In this document: piece by piece, positions 1-12,100 of the stretch
Layout: every line of letters starts with the position of its first letter
Position numbering within the stretch: position 1 is the stretch's first letter
NCBI RefSeq assembly: GCF_964355755.1
Contig: NC_092671.1
Span: forward strand, 625,001-689,000
Direction of reading: 5' to 3'
Length of the DNA: 64,000 bases
DNA from: Antedon mediterranea
Taxonomy: Eukaryota > Echinodermata > Crinoidea > Comatulida > Antedonidae
Program-made: the position numbers and the translations under genes
Notes under the pieces: model-generated
What the model was told of the DNA's origin: nothing
What the model saw: only the letters and a program-made list of their open reading frames with translations
Database searches by the model: none

Positions 1-75
1 CATCGTTTGTAATTGGTTAAATTACTTGCGTTACGCCTGTCTTTGCCTTGCGTCCAGGGAACCAAGCCTAAGAGC
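1..75. repeat. Truncated end of a foldback/MITE repeat (family A)
   Basis: The first ~70 bases (TTGGTTAAATTACTTGCGTT, then a CTTGCGTCC segment and GGAACCAAGC) match the end of the repeat that is abundant at 2476-3665, where the consensus runs through an ATTGGTCAATTCACTTGCGT motif to GTGGGAACCACGC. The element is cut by the window edge. Other diverged copies appear near 18655-18725 and 51680-51775. Confidence 0.55.
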
Positions 76-287
76 GTTCCGACTTAATTGACACACATTT
101 GGCAATGTTTTATGCTATCGTATTCAAGTAGTTTTTAAAGAGAAAAAAAACTACTAATCGATAGTGTGGCTTCTGGCTGAATAATTGGCTGTCATGAACA
201 GAAGAACTACTTGTTCTTGGATAATAATTACTGTGTTTGTTTATATACCATAGGCTGCAGAGTATCATTAAGAATTAAGCCGTGAAT

Positions 288-1874
288 ATGAACGTAAAGA
301 CGGGAGAGTCTTATGCTGAACGAAGCACTGGACTTGGCGCCAAAATACTGGTTCTTGGGGACAGCGGAGTCGGTAAGACCCGCCTAGTTAGACGCTTTGT
401 AGAAGATACTTTTATTCCACGCTATGTTGCTACAGTTGGGGTTGATTTCAGATCAAAGGCTGTCAAAGTAGGAGGAAAAGAATTGATGCTGCAAATATGG
501 GATACAGCGGGTCAAGAGCGTTTTCGATCCATGACAACAACTATTTTCAGAGGTGCAGAAGGTAAGATCACTTTGTTTGGTACCTTTACCGCTTCATGGG
601 TGTGTGCGCACACAATAAATGTAATGATTATTAATTGTTAATGATGATTAAGATGATAATGGTGACGATAAGTATGACAATGGTTTTGAATTTGACGACA
701 TGTTAAGGTCCAAAACGATTTATTGTTGACACGCTTTCATCAGTGACGACGATATGATCCTAATAGAGATGATGACAATGATAATGATGACATTAAATAT
801 GAGAATGACGATGATGATATAGCAAAATTGATGACAATGACGACATAATGTTAACGGTTTACAGGTTGGCATGCATTCATCATAGTTAATTATTATAATG
901 TTATTCTAGAATGTCGATAATGAGGCCTATGATAAACCTAATTTATAATGGGTAATTCAAATTACACAATGTCCATGTGTAGCGTATTCGACGACGCATT
1001 TTAAATTGATTGATACCATAAACTAATACAGCAACATCAGGGAAATGTAATCGTTCAGTTTTTAATCAATAAGTGATCACGTGACAGAGTAATCATTCAA
1101 TTGGAATAGGCTTATGTTGTTTAAAAATATGTAATCAACACTCATTAATAATTACAAACATGAGATGAGCAAAATACGCGAGACATTGTCAATGTCAGTA
1201 CTCTGTGTGTCGTGGTGTAAGTGACAATTCACATTACAAAAGAATGAATGAATGTTCAAAAGTTAATGATGAGTCAAATACTGAATATTATTAATGTAAT
1301 AGTAACCATCTAGATTGATCATTCTAATGATGTTAGACTATTTGAGCATAGTTACACGAACATATTGGATTGCCAAATAATGATTGTTAATGCAATTATT
1401 AAATTCATTTCGATCGAATAATACCACACATAATATGAGGTTATTACTTTTAGTATAGGCCTATGCATTGTATTCATAGAAGCTATTTTAATGTCAACTA
1501 TTATATTTTTTATAGGCGCAATTTTAGTTTACGATGTATCATCGCGAGTATCGTTTGATCATCTAGAAGATTGGATAGAAAGTATACGAAAGAGTGCTGA
1601 CCAAAACATACGAGTGGTTGTTGTTGGCAACAAAACGGATAAAGAAGACCAAATCGAGGTTGACGCGCGTACTGGCAAGAAATTTTCCGAACTAATGGGA
1701 TTGAACTTCTTTGAAACTAGCGCGCAATCTGGCAAAAATGTTGACAAACCGTTTAACAGGTTAGCAAAGGAAATACTGGAAGCACGACAAATTACAGAAA
1801 CACAATTATTTGAACAAGAGAGGAATAAGGTGCCTATTTCTGAAGAAAAGAAAACATTTGAATGTCTATGCTAG
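288..1874 (+). CDS. Rab-family small GTPase (two coding exons)
   Basis: Coding exons are 288-561 and 1516-1874, joined at donor GGTAAG and acceptor TATAG in phase 1; the product is 210 aa. A GTG six bases upstream is in frame, but ATG 288 is the sensible animal start. All G motifs are visible: P-loop GDSGVGKT (residues 24-31), switch I threonine T49 in TVGVDF, WDTAGQE (71-77), NKTD (130-133) and ETSA (158-161). The protein ends in ECLC, a CXC double-geranylgeranylation motif typical of Rabs. Family knowledge says it should act as a membrane-trafficking switch on a vesicle or organelle surface. The sequence after switch II (MTTTIFRGAEG instead of the common YYRGA) is divergent, and I cannot assign a subfamily with confidence. 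The gene converges with the TRANK1-like gene. An AATAAA lies at 2012. Confidence 0.93.
562..1515 (+). other. Intron of the Rab gene
   Basis: This 954-base intron has no coding signal. The part at about 640-850 is a degenerate GAT/GAC-rich simple repeat (GATGATGACAATGATAATGA and variants). The rest is AT-rich unique-looking sequence. Confidence 0.8.
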
Positions 1875-2011
1875 AAAATATCGGCTTTTATGCTTTTATA
1901 ACAGAGAGGAAAGAGTTATTACTAGGTCGCGGGCGCGGCATGAGTTTCGCGTGCGCAATGACATCTTCTGAATTTAGACAACTTTAATAAGCTATATAAA
2001 GGAATTAAAGG

Positions 2012-2017
2012 AATAAA
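2012..2017 (+). terminator. Candidate poly(A) signal of the Rab gene
   Basis: AATAAA lies 138 bases after the stop codon at 1872-1874, a normal distance for a short 3' UTR. No experimental support is available in the sequence. Confidence 0.5.
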
Positions 2018-2475
2018 AGCAACTTATTGCTTGTCTATTGGTCATGTTGTAAAAGTATAGCCTAGAGGTGCATGACCACCGGTAAGTGCGGATGTAGCGC
2101 GGACTTGGTGCTCCATAGTAAATTTGATAATATGCTGGTGCACATAATACAATTCACCAAGGTAATGTTGTTAAATTCACTATTGTTATAGTGAAACGTT
2201 TCTCAGCCTGTCTGTCGTTAAAATAGTGTGGTAACACGAGTTCAATACAGCAATAGTAATAATAATATTATAATATTTTGACATTTTAAATGTGTTTTAT
2301 ACTATAGTACACTTTGTTTCATTTGTTAAGCACTAATTATCTGAACGATATGTATGCACAATAATATAAAATATCTAACCGTTATTAATGTATGTCTTTG
2401 ATTGTTAAATGCAAAAACATGTTAAGAAACTTGAAAGATGAAACAATTCAATCAGTAATCTGAAATATTTGTAAA

Positions 2476-3665
2476 GCTTGGTTCCCACTAGCGACGCACC
2501 GTAACGCAACCTACGCAACGTAAAGTTTGGTTCCCACTAGCGACGCACCGTAACGCAACCTACGCAACGTAAAGCTTGGTTCCCACTAGCGACGCACCGT
2601 AACGCAACCAACGCAACGTAAAGCTTGGTTCCCAATAGCGACGCACCGTAACGTAACCTACGCAACGTAAAGCTTGGTTCCCACTAGCGACGCACCGTAA
2701 CGCAACGTAAAGCTTGGTTCCCACTAGCGACGCACCCTAAAGCTTGGTTCCCACTAGCGACGCACCCTAAAGCTTGGTTCCCACTAGAACGTAACGCAAG
2801 GACGTAAACGCAACGTAAGCGTTTTAACCAATGACAAGCGAAGTTATAGACAGTTAAGCTTGGTTCCCACTAGAACCGTACCTAAAGAGCCAACAACAAC
2901 ATCGGCAAGGGTTCGTCGAGGCCGACTCGCTCCTAGTTCTGGTGGTGGAACAAGTCTTCTCGGATAAGGACTATAAACCGTAGGTCCAGTGTACACAGTT
3001 ATAACCTGTGTGTACTTTAAAGAACCCAGTTCATTATTCGAAAAAGAGTAGGGGGTTGAACTGGTTCACACAATAGCCCCTGATACAGGGGATTACCACC
3101 TATCTGATAGGACAGTGATTAATTCACTATTGGTAATCCTTGGCCACATTGCCTAAAGACATAAAATAAAAAATAAAATAAATAAAGAACGTAACGCAAG
3201 GACGTAAAGGCAACGCAAGCGCTTTAACCAATGACAAGCGAAGTTATAGACAGTTAGCAATCACAAGCGAATAAGCCATCGCTTGTGATTGGTCAATTCA
3301 CTTACGTTGCTTTACGTCCTTGCGTTGCGTCGCTAGTGGGAACCACGCTTTAGAAATCACAAGCGAATAAGCCATCGCTTGTGATTGGTCAATTCACTTG
3401 CGTTGCGTTACGTCCTTGTGTTGCGTCGCTAGTTGGAACCACGCTTAACGCAACCTACGAAACGTAAAGCTTGGTTCCCACTAGCGACGCACCGTTAACG
3501 CAACTTACGCAACGTAAAGCTTAGTTCCCACTAGCGACGCACCGTAATGCAACCTACGCAACGTAAGAAAAGCACTGATGCGTCGTCAGTTCCCACTTGT
3601 GATTATGCAATAAAGCACTTTGCGTCAATACGTCGCTGCGTTGCGTTGCGTCGCTAGTGGGAACC
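2476..3665. repeat. Clustered foldback/MITE repeats (family A)
   Basis: About a dozen head-to-tail and inverted copies of a CpG-rich motif occur here. Forward copies read GCTTGGTTCCCACTAGCGAC followed by GCACCGTAACGCAACC (2476-2790, 3470-3560). Inverted copies contain GCGTCGCTAGTGGGAACCAC (3326-3360, 3425-3445, 3650-3667). Forward units at 2476-2700 are spaced about 54 bases. The forward and inverted ends, plus a shared inner segment (ACCAATGACAAGCGAAG and its complement-like partner), indicate nested terminal-inverted-repeat elements. The composition differs sharply from the AT-rich surroundings. Confidence 0.8.
2874..3188 (+). mobile_element. SINE-like insertion inside the MITE cluster
   Basis: This segment interrupts a MITE copy: the ~70-base stretch beginning GAACGTAACGCAAGGACGTA occurs on both sides (2786-2855 and 3188-3257). 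It contains TCTTCTCGGATAAGGACTAT and TTAAAGAACCCAGTTCATTA, then a run ending in an A-rich tail (AAATAAAATAAATAAAG). From memory this resembles a central domain seen in several invertebrate SINEs with a conserved TCTTCTCGGATAAGGAC core. The family name is not certain and no Pol III A/B boxes were confirmed. Confidence 0.5.
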
Positions 3666-3839
3666 ACGCATTAGTCTATGCTGTAAAAGAACTAAACACA
3701 GTTTGTCGCACCATTCCATTCTATACTGAAGTGCGAGTTTCACATCCGGCATTCTTAAGAGCAGATTTGGGGATCAGGAAGATGTTGCGATGGTGCAGTG
3801 GTGCTTTAAATTTTAAAGTTATACGAATATTTTAAAGTA

Positions 3840-4620
3840 CTATCTCAGGATTGTAGACGTAGATTGAGACGTAGATAAATAAAGTTTAATCCGTTTAATG
3901 ACAAAAAGTAAAGTAAACACCAGAAGTACGATGAGATAAACATGAAGAAACAATTATAATAATATAATAATTATAACAAATGTGTTATCATCAAATGATG
4001 TGTTGACAAATATTAATTGATTATTATTATTAATTAATCCGTTTAATGACAAAAGTAAAGTAAACACCAGAAGTAGGATGAGATAAACATGAAGAAACAA
4101 TTATAATGATATCATAATTATAACAAATTAAACAAGTTATTATCATAATGTGTTGACAAATATTAATGAACCTTGATTATTAATTAATACATCTAATAGG
4201 AAACGTAAAGCATAATAAACCCATTTAATAATAATAAACCCATCTTAAAAGAGTAATGCTGTATGGCTAAATAATTAGGATAAACAAAAACTTATGATAT
4301 AATGGTTGTTGATGATGGTGTCCATTAATAATACATTAATAACATCGAGGTGGATAATAATATACACAATTCTATTTATGATGGTGTCGATAAAAGTGTT
4401 GAAGATGTAGTGGTGATCAAATGAAGTTAATGATGGTGGTGGAACAACGGTTGTTGATGATGGTGATGGTAAAAAGGTTGTTAATAATAGTAAAGTTAAT
4501 GGTGATGGTGAAACAATGGTTGTTGATGAGAAATTCATGAAAGTGATACAGTTATGTGACGTCTAGGATAATGATAACACAACGATATATGGTGCTGACA
4601 CAAACTAGTGATATTAAATT
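3840..4620. repeat. Convergent intergenic stretch with a tandem duplication and simple repeats
   Basis: A segment of about 140 bases starting GTTTAATCCGTTTAATGACA (about 3885) is repeated once, directly, from about 4030 to 4190 with small differences. From 4285 to 4540 the sequence is a degenerate GATGATGGTG-type simple repeat. The region separates the 3' ends of the Rab gene and the TRANK1-like gene. No coding signal is seen. Confidence 0.7.
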
Positions 4621-4625
4621 TTATT
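4620..4625 (-). terminator. Candidate poly(A) signal of the TRANK1-like gene
   Basis: Minus-strand AATAAA (plus TTTATT) lies about 96 bases after the predicted stop at 4723-4721. Confidence 0.5.
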
Positions 4626-4720
4626 GGTAAAATATGAAGACATTGTAACTAATATAACTAAAAAAAATCTTTAATAAACAATAAAAAGCAATAAAAATAA
4701 ATTCAATAATAAAATATCTT

Positions 4721-6100
4721 TCATTTGTTCTTCTTGTTTCCTTTTCTTCTTTGCCTTCCACCTTTTCCTTTTTTCTTCTTTGTAACTTCCAATGTCTGGT
4801 GTTGATCTTCATCATCTGCTTCTTCTCTTATCTGTTCTGCAACATTGTCATCATCTTTTGCATTACTCGTTGCACCTACAGAAAATTTCAATATTTGTTT
4901 TTTGCCTACTATAATTAATTTAACAATGGAATTTCAGCTGTAATTTTAATTCCTTATTTAGGATTTTATACACATGCTATAGTAGTATATGAAATCTGGC
5001 TACATTTTATATTTATTCAAGAATAATAATTATGTCAATTTAAACACTAACACCAGATAGTTCCCTTCATTTTGAGATCACTATCCTGTATGTATGCATC
5101 TTTACCATAACACTTACCACTTATCTTAGTATCAGTTGGCTCCCTTCGTTTGGATGTTTCACTAGATAGTTCAATGACATTTGACCTGTACGTATGCATC
5201 AAGCTCTGAAGTTCATCAAAGTTTTCCCAGTTGCGTTTATCAATGATTTCCACCATAGTTTTATTAAAACGACTTCGGTCCTCTTTGATCCGCTTTAAAA
5301 GGCATTCCGAAAAAAAAAAAATCTTTATACATTAGAAATAGTAAAAAATAAATATGCATTTCAGAACAAGATATACTGTACAATAAGAAATCATAAGTTA
5401 TAAGAAAGTTTGAAAATGAACTACTTTAATGATAACAGTGGCAAAATGTAACTAGACTTAGACTACTACAATCAAGGTTATGTAATTCAATTTTTTTTGT
5501 AATAAACAGTAAACATTAATAAGCAAAATAACTATTTTTAATCTTATTTATTAAGGTGAAGAAATCTAATGAAACCAACTTACATTAATAAAATAATCTA
5601 AGTCTTTGTTTGCAATATCTAGACCTTTTTCATGATTCCATTCCTTTTCAGTTACTTTAAAACAAAATAATTTCTTGATATTAAAATGGCAAGTTTGATC
5701 AATCTCATAAATATAGGTTGACACTCTATGTTAGTTGGTTCATTGATGAACTGTATGTAAGCAGTAAATGTTAGTGTCAAAATGATGTCATTGAAGTCAA
5801 GTGAGGCAAATTCATCAGATTAGTCCATCATCTGAACAGCAACTTAGTCATTAAGTATCAGAAACAAAGATGAGGGATCAGGTAGTCAGCCAAACTGTAT
5901 GTTAGTCAGCCAGTTAGTATTATGATTGGTATTACCTTCAAATAATGGTACCAACTGAGTGACCATCTTGAGTTTGAATTCGTCCAATGTCTTTTTTCTG
6001 TCAATATGTTCAGGCAACAAGACATGCTCTTCCATTTCAGTAGATTTTGTTTCTGTAATGCTAATTTCTCGCTGTATGGTATAGTTTGATGTAGCCTCAC
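4721..6100 (-). CDS. TRANK1: TRANK1-like exons 29-32: C-terminal tail
   Basis: Exon 29 (6100-5936) reads [18 protein letters not shown] in the frame set by exon 28. Exon 30 (5654-5584) gives [20 protein letters not shown]. Exon 31 (5292-5118) gives [20 protein letters not shown]. Exon 32 (4875-4721) ends in a strongly basic tail, [19 protein letters not shown], before TGA. All four short exons keep phase, and the basic tail is consistent with nuclear or RNA-associated localisation (inference). Confidence 0.78.
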
Positions 6101-9100
6101 CTTAAATATAAATACATGAATTAACTATAGAATCAAAGATTCTCAAGTTAATTTAAGCGAATTAATTCAAATTCTAAATGTAACGAATTATTACTTATGA
6201 AATTATGACTGTTGAATAAACACAAGATTAGTTTATTACAGAGTAAAGATTATTACTATTATTGCAATTTCACAAAAACATTCCTTATTATTGCACTGTA
6301 CCTTCAACGGGGCTGACAGGTCTCAATTCTGTTTCATCAGCTTTTACAGTAAACGTTGTCCGGCATATTCCACATGTTGTTTCATCAACAGACAATTCCT
6401 CCTCCATTCTAATAACAAACCAAGGGTTAGATGTCTTCACATCATTCACTGGACGTTTATCTTCATCCATCTCTTTGGCGATTTGTTCCAAGACAAGATC
6501 AGCTAACATTCCTTTCTTTAAAAGGATTGACATTATTGTTGAGGTGAACTTTTGTCTGAATGCTAGATTTGATCTTATCTTAGAAATCATGTCAGATTTC
6601 TTTTCTAAGTCTTGATGTTCCTCAAACAATTCTTTTTGTTCCTCAAACAATTCTCTTTGTTCAGCATCTTCATCAACATCTTCAATTTTGTCAACAGAAT
6701 CTTCATCAACATTGTTTCTTGTTTTAACAAAATCGTCATCGACATCTTTGGTTGTTTCAACAGAAACTTCAACATCTTTGTTTGTTTCAACAGAATCTTT
6801 ATGAACATCTTGTCTTGTAATAACAACTTTTCTAATTATTTTGTCAGAACTTTCTGGAGCTATGATTGGTTTTATATGAATCATGCCCTCAAGACTTCCT
6901 AACCGGATCAGCTTGTAATGCTCTGTAACTATTCTTTCAAATTGTAGTTTATGAAATCTATCTGAACTCCAATGGCAGGCCATAAGATACTCATCGTCTC
7001 GTTCCATCAACAGCTTTTGAAGTGTCTGTGTTAGGTCTTTTAATGTAGTCATGCGTTTAATGCGGTCCACAGCTCTTGCTAGTCTGGGTGGGTATTGTTC
7101 ATCAGTCTGAATGTGAATTAATTGGCATCTCAATTTAAATGCAACGTCAAAGTTCAACAAATTGCGAAAGTTACACAACATTACAAGAGCTAAAACAAGG
7201 GTTCTTTCAGCTTCTCCAGATTCAATGTCCTGCCTTGACGAAAATGCATCAGAAATAATGTCAAAGCTACGATACTTATCTCCACAGATCATCAGTTCCA
7301 CAAAATTTCGAACCTGTCCGAGTATTTCACTATCTCTAATGTTCTCAACCAAGCCAACTGACTGATAGCAGGTGTAATATCTAGCACGATTTCTGCACAA
7401 TTTATCTTGAAACTGGACTTGAGCAAGGTAGCTAGCTGGCAGAAAAACTTCAATCTTGCGATTAACTTTAGCCATTACTGCACATGCAACGGTAAACGCT
7501 TGCTCGATTATTGCAACAGTATTTGCAATAGATGGGATTAGAGGGTCATAAGGTCTTTTGGCAATAAACACCAAAAATCTGTTGCAGCTACCAATTGCTT
7601 TTAGTGGGTCACCACTGACATTCAAATTAGCTGAATAATCCAACATTCGGCGCATGTTGCTCAATGTACCTTTACCCTTCTCAAACCAAATTCCTAATGG
7701 AAGTTTTTTAAGCTTAGTACACTCCTTTTCATCTTCACTCATCCATTGCTTTATGGTGTTTGGGTCTTCCTCGACCAGACGGTGAACATTCAAAGCTTTA
7801 AGGTAAACATCTGAGTTACAGTTTCTCATATTAACTGGTACATTATCTCGAAGATGTAAGACCCATGCTTTCATTTCTTGCTTTACCTCATGTTGACGAA
7901 TTATATACAAGTGTTTCTCAATCACTTGAGTTGCTATACGACGATTGCAGTGAGATGGAAACACAAGATCATATAATTTGGAACAAGGCTGGTGTTTCCA
8001 TGCAATGATGTTATCTATTAAAATCTGCATATCTTCAGGTCCAATAGTGAGATTTTTCCATTGTTTTGCACAGTGAACCAACTTGATCATTGTCACAAAG
8101 CAGTCAACAAGCTGTAAAACATTATCTGCTTGGTAAAAATTGTGTAAATGTTTACATTCTTCTCTAGAACAAGCTCTACCTGTTGCAAAAAATAGACACT
8201 GTTGTGTCTTTGCTTCGACATTCAAAAGGTTCTCTTTAACTCTTCTAAACCAGTTTGTTGCTTTAGGCAAACAATGTTTTTGTACAACATTTAAACGAGC
8301 CTGTTTGAATTTAGCTTCAGCAAATTGACTTTGAGAATTAGCTCCAAGATCTAAACCATAGAAGTGCTCTGCTGAGTTGACAAGCTGCTGACCTTTTGTA
8401 CCATCATAGTTGATTAAAATATCAACAAATCTATAAATTTTTGCCAGATTAGGAACGATTTTTCGCGAAAGCAATTCTTCTAGTTGTAGACGTAAGTGAA
8501 AGCATTCCATTTGACCTGCATCACTGGAAGCCTGAAGGAAGTGCTTTGCTGCATCACTCAGTAAAAAAATATCATTGTTCAACTCTGCAAGAATAAACTC
8601 ACAGTCTCCTAGAAGCCTTGGCAAACCTTTACTTATTTTCAATAACTTCAATGATTCTTCTGCATGTTTCTTGACGTCTTCTACCATTACTTTCCTTTTA
8701 CTTTCATATATCTGACAGCTTGACATTGGAGATTTCTCACAAACTACAGTACTTTCCTCTTTCAAGACATTGACTTCTTTGTCTTCACTATCATTCAAAT
8801 TTCCTGGAATATTTTCATCAGTAGAACCATCTCCTTCTGGCTTGATAGACTCAACATCATTTTCTATGTTATTTGACTCTGCTGTGATAGACATCTCTGG
8901 TGATTGAATCTCTGCAATCTCTTTTGATGGATTATCTGTCGATGGAATCTCTTCTTCAGTTTTTATTTCTACATCATTCTCAGTTGGCTGGTAACTTTCT
9001 GTTTCTAAAGTTTCTGTCTCTTTTTTGCTTAAGACCATATCACCATTCTCTTCTTTCTTAAGAAACTCTATGCCAGATTCATGTACAGTGGTTTTCTTAA

Positions 9101-12100
9101 GAAGGTCCATACCAGATTCATGAACAGCGCTTTTCTTAAGAGGCTTCAAACGGATAATATCAGAATCTTTAATAATTGGCTTTGTCAAATCAAAATTTCT
9201 GAGTTGTCTCATCTTCTGTTTTGCTAACTTTAAGTGGCATTCAGCACGGAATTCTAGGTGATCATTATGGCATAGCTCAATGGCTTGTAGAAGATCACCA
9301 GAAGCTTTCAAGATTTCAGCAGCCTCTTTCAACCTTCCTTCAGTTTTAAGAATTTCGACGGCATAGGGATGTAAGTTATAACCTTTCAAAAATGTTACTC
9401 GATCATCTACATTTGGTAATCTGTTCAAAGCTTCCAACATTTTAGGATAAGCTTTCTGTTGAAGATGTTGTTTAGCTGCACGATGGCAACATATGGCAAA
9501 ATTATCTCTGAAAAAACAATTTCATATGTTTATTTAACATTTGTTAGTGACAGAATAAAACAAAAAATAACTACAGTAGAATAGAAAATAAGATAATAGG
9601 TAAATGTTGCACTGGCCACATTTACATACCTTGGTGGTACACAACCATCAGGGCGGTCATTTACATACCTTGGTGGTACACAACCATCAGGGAGGTCATT
9701 TACATACCTTGGTGGTACACAACCATCAGGGAGGTCATTTACATACCTTGGTGGTACACAACTATCAGGGAGGTCATTTACATACCTTGGTGGTACACAA
9801 CCATCAGGGAGGTCATTTACATACCTTGGTGGTACACAACCATCAGGGAGGTCATTTACATACCTTGGTGGTACACAACCATCAGGGAGGTCATTTACAT
9901 ACCTTGGTGGTACACAACCATCAGGGAGGTCATTTACATACCTTGTGGTACACAACCATCAGGGAGGTCATTTACATACCTTGGTGGTACACAACCATCA
10001 GGGAGGTCATTTACATACCTTGGTGGTACACAACCATCAGGGAGGTCATTTACATACCTTGGTGGTACACAACCATCAGGGAAGTCATTTACATACCTTG
10101 GTGGTACACAACCATCAAGGAGGTCATTTACATACCTTGGTGGTACACAACCATCAGGGAAGTCATTTACATACCTTGGTGGTACACAACCATCAGGGAG
10201 GTCATTTACATACCTTGGTGGTAAACAACCATCAGGGAGGTCATTTACATACCTTGGTGGTACACAACCATCAGGGAGGTCATTTACATACCTAGTCATA
10301 GTCATAGTCATATATACTTTATTGTCCATTTAAAAAACAGAAATGTGATTTGAAAACTGGCAAAATACAAAAATATAAAATACAATTTACAAAAACACAC
10401 ACAAAAAGTTAAGAGGCTAAAAATTGTTAAAATTAGATAAAAATTATCGGTTACATTTTACCTTTGTACTCTGGAGTTATATAAGTGTATAGCATTAGGT
10501 ACAAACGAGCACCTAAACCGTTTTGTTTTGGTATTAAGTGCACGTAGTCTTATGCCAGAATTCATGAGAGCAAATTGTTTGTGAAGAGGATGTGTTTCAT
10601 CATCAATGATACTTTTTACTTTTTTTAACACATTTTCTTTATACAAGGATTCAACATCAGGTGCTCTCCTACTAGTCTAATTGCTCTATTTCCTATTCGA
10701 TTAAGTTTAATTTTATCTTTTTGGATTGTATTACCATAAAAACAAACATTACAAAAAAGTATTACGGTACACTGAGAATTACAGAGTTATAAAACAATTT
10801 AAGTATAGTTTTGTCAATTTGTAGGTACTTCATTTATCTTAAAATAAACATCCTTTGGTTGGCTTTGCATGTGGCTTTATTTACATTATCTATATATAAA
10901 TTTACGTAAGGGCAAAATTCGGTAAATCGCGCGTTATTTCTAGAATGTTTACTCGATGGAATATAAAGTTGGTTAGAATCTCGGTACTGATTTTAACCAC
11001 CTGATGTAACCCTGTTTACTAATTAAATTGAGTTAGATAATTAGTTATTGACAATTAAAACGAATTTAGGTTCAACGATTTGCCCCAAATAGGGGTGTTT
11101 TTCGATCGTGGTATACACTGTCTAATGGATGTCCGTCTTGAAAAATACCCACAGACAATAATACGAGGATGCTTCGCATTTTCCTATCTCCTCCTACGAT
11201 AAATGTTTTTAATGGCTGAAAACCGGTTGAACAGCTCGAGTACAGCATCATAATGTTGAAGACAGGCCGCTTTTCTTTAAAAAATACTATTTTGATAGAT
11301 TTAATATACGTTTATACAAATGTATTGATTTGCGATGAATGGAACATTCCAATCTCTGTTCCACAAGTGTCTATTCCCTCAGGCGTCGTAAAGGAAAGTA
11401 CTGTATACTCATAATAGAAATTTGATCCATTTTTTTTCTCAATCTGTGCTGCAGAGGTTGGATATAATTTTTTTAAACTGATAATGAGCTAGCGTTTTCA
11501 GTCGCAGTATATTATGTAAAAATCTTTATTATTGCATTTAAACCACCCACATCATCACCCTTCCCTCACTGGCATGAGTAGCGTTGTAAAGCCAGTACAG
11601 GATAGGCCTCGGTCCATCACATCCCCTAAACGCAGAACAAAAGTATGAATTGGCTCTAAGAAACAATTGAAAACCATTAGGCCTACTAATTAAGTTGAGT
11701 TAGATAATTTAATATTTATTGACGATTAAATCGAATTTATGATTTTCCTCGAATAGAGGTGGTTTTCACAAATTGTTTTACATTATATAAACATACACGT
11801 CGTAGTGATGTGTCGTTACATGTACTGTACTATTCCAATCGACTAGGACGGTGATAGTTTCAACAAAGTATTACATAGCAATGTTTTACTGTGTTTAGTG
11901 GTATATTATTTGTAAAACATGAAAAAAATTAATATTTCGTTACTAAATGGATAAAGAATATATTTAATATATTTAAAAATTGTTCCTCTTTGCACCCATC
12001 CTCTTCGCCATTCCTCACCCCTAATGTTACATACAAAACACAAATTAAGTTTGTTTAAATTTGACTTAAACAATTGGTCTCATTTTGTGACAAGTTTCTC

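Noticed and set aside
282-287. GTG start for the Rab protein
   Set aside because: ATG at 288 is in frame six bases downstream and animal genes rarely start at GTG.
3620-3835. 71-aa plus-strand frame
   Set aside because: Begins inside a MITE end and has no recognisable protein similarity.
6291-6902. Plus-strand frames opposite TRANK1-like exon 28
   Set aside because: Shadows of a long coding exon with biased codon use; no family resemblance.
9604-10329. Long open frames on both strands ([13 protein letters not shown] repeats on plus, [13 protein letters not shown] repeats on minus) as a repeat protein gene
   Set aside because: They follow automatically from a stop-free unit of 39 bases (13 codons), lack a start context or flanking exons, and lie in a spliced intron. 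Only the first minus-strand unit is real coding sequence (end of exon 27).
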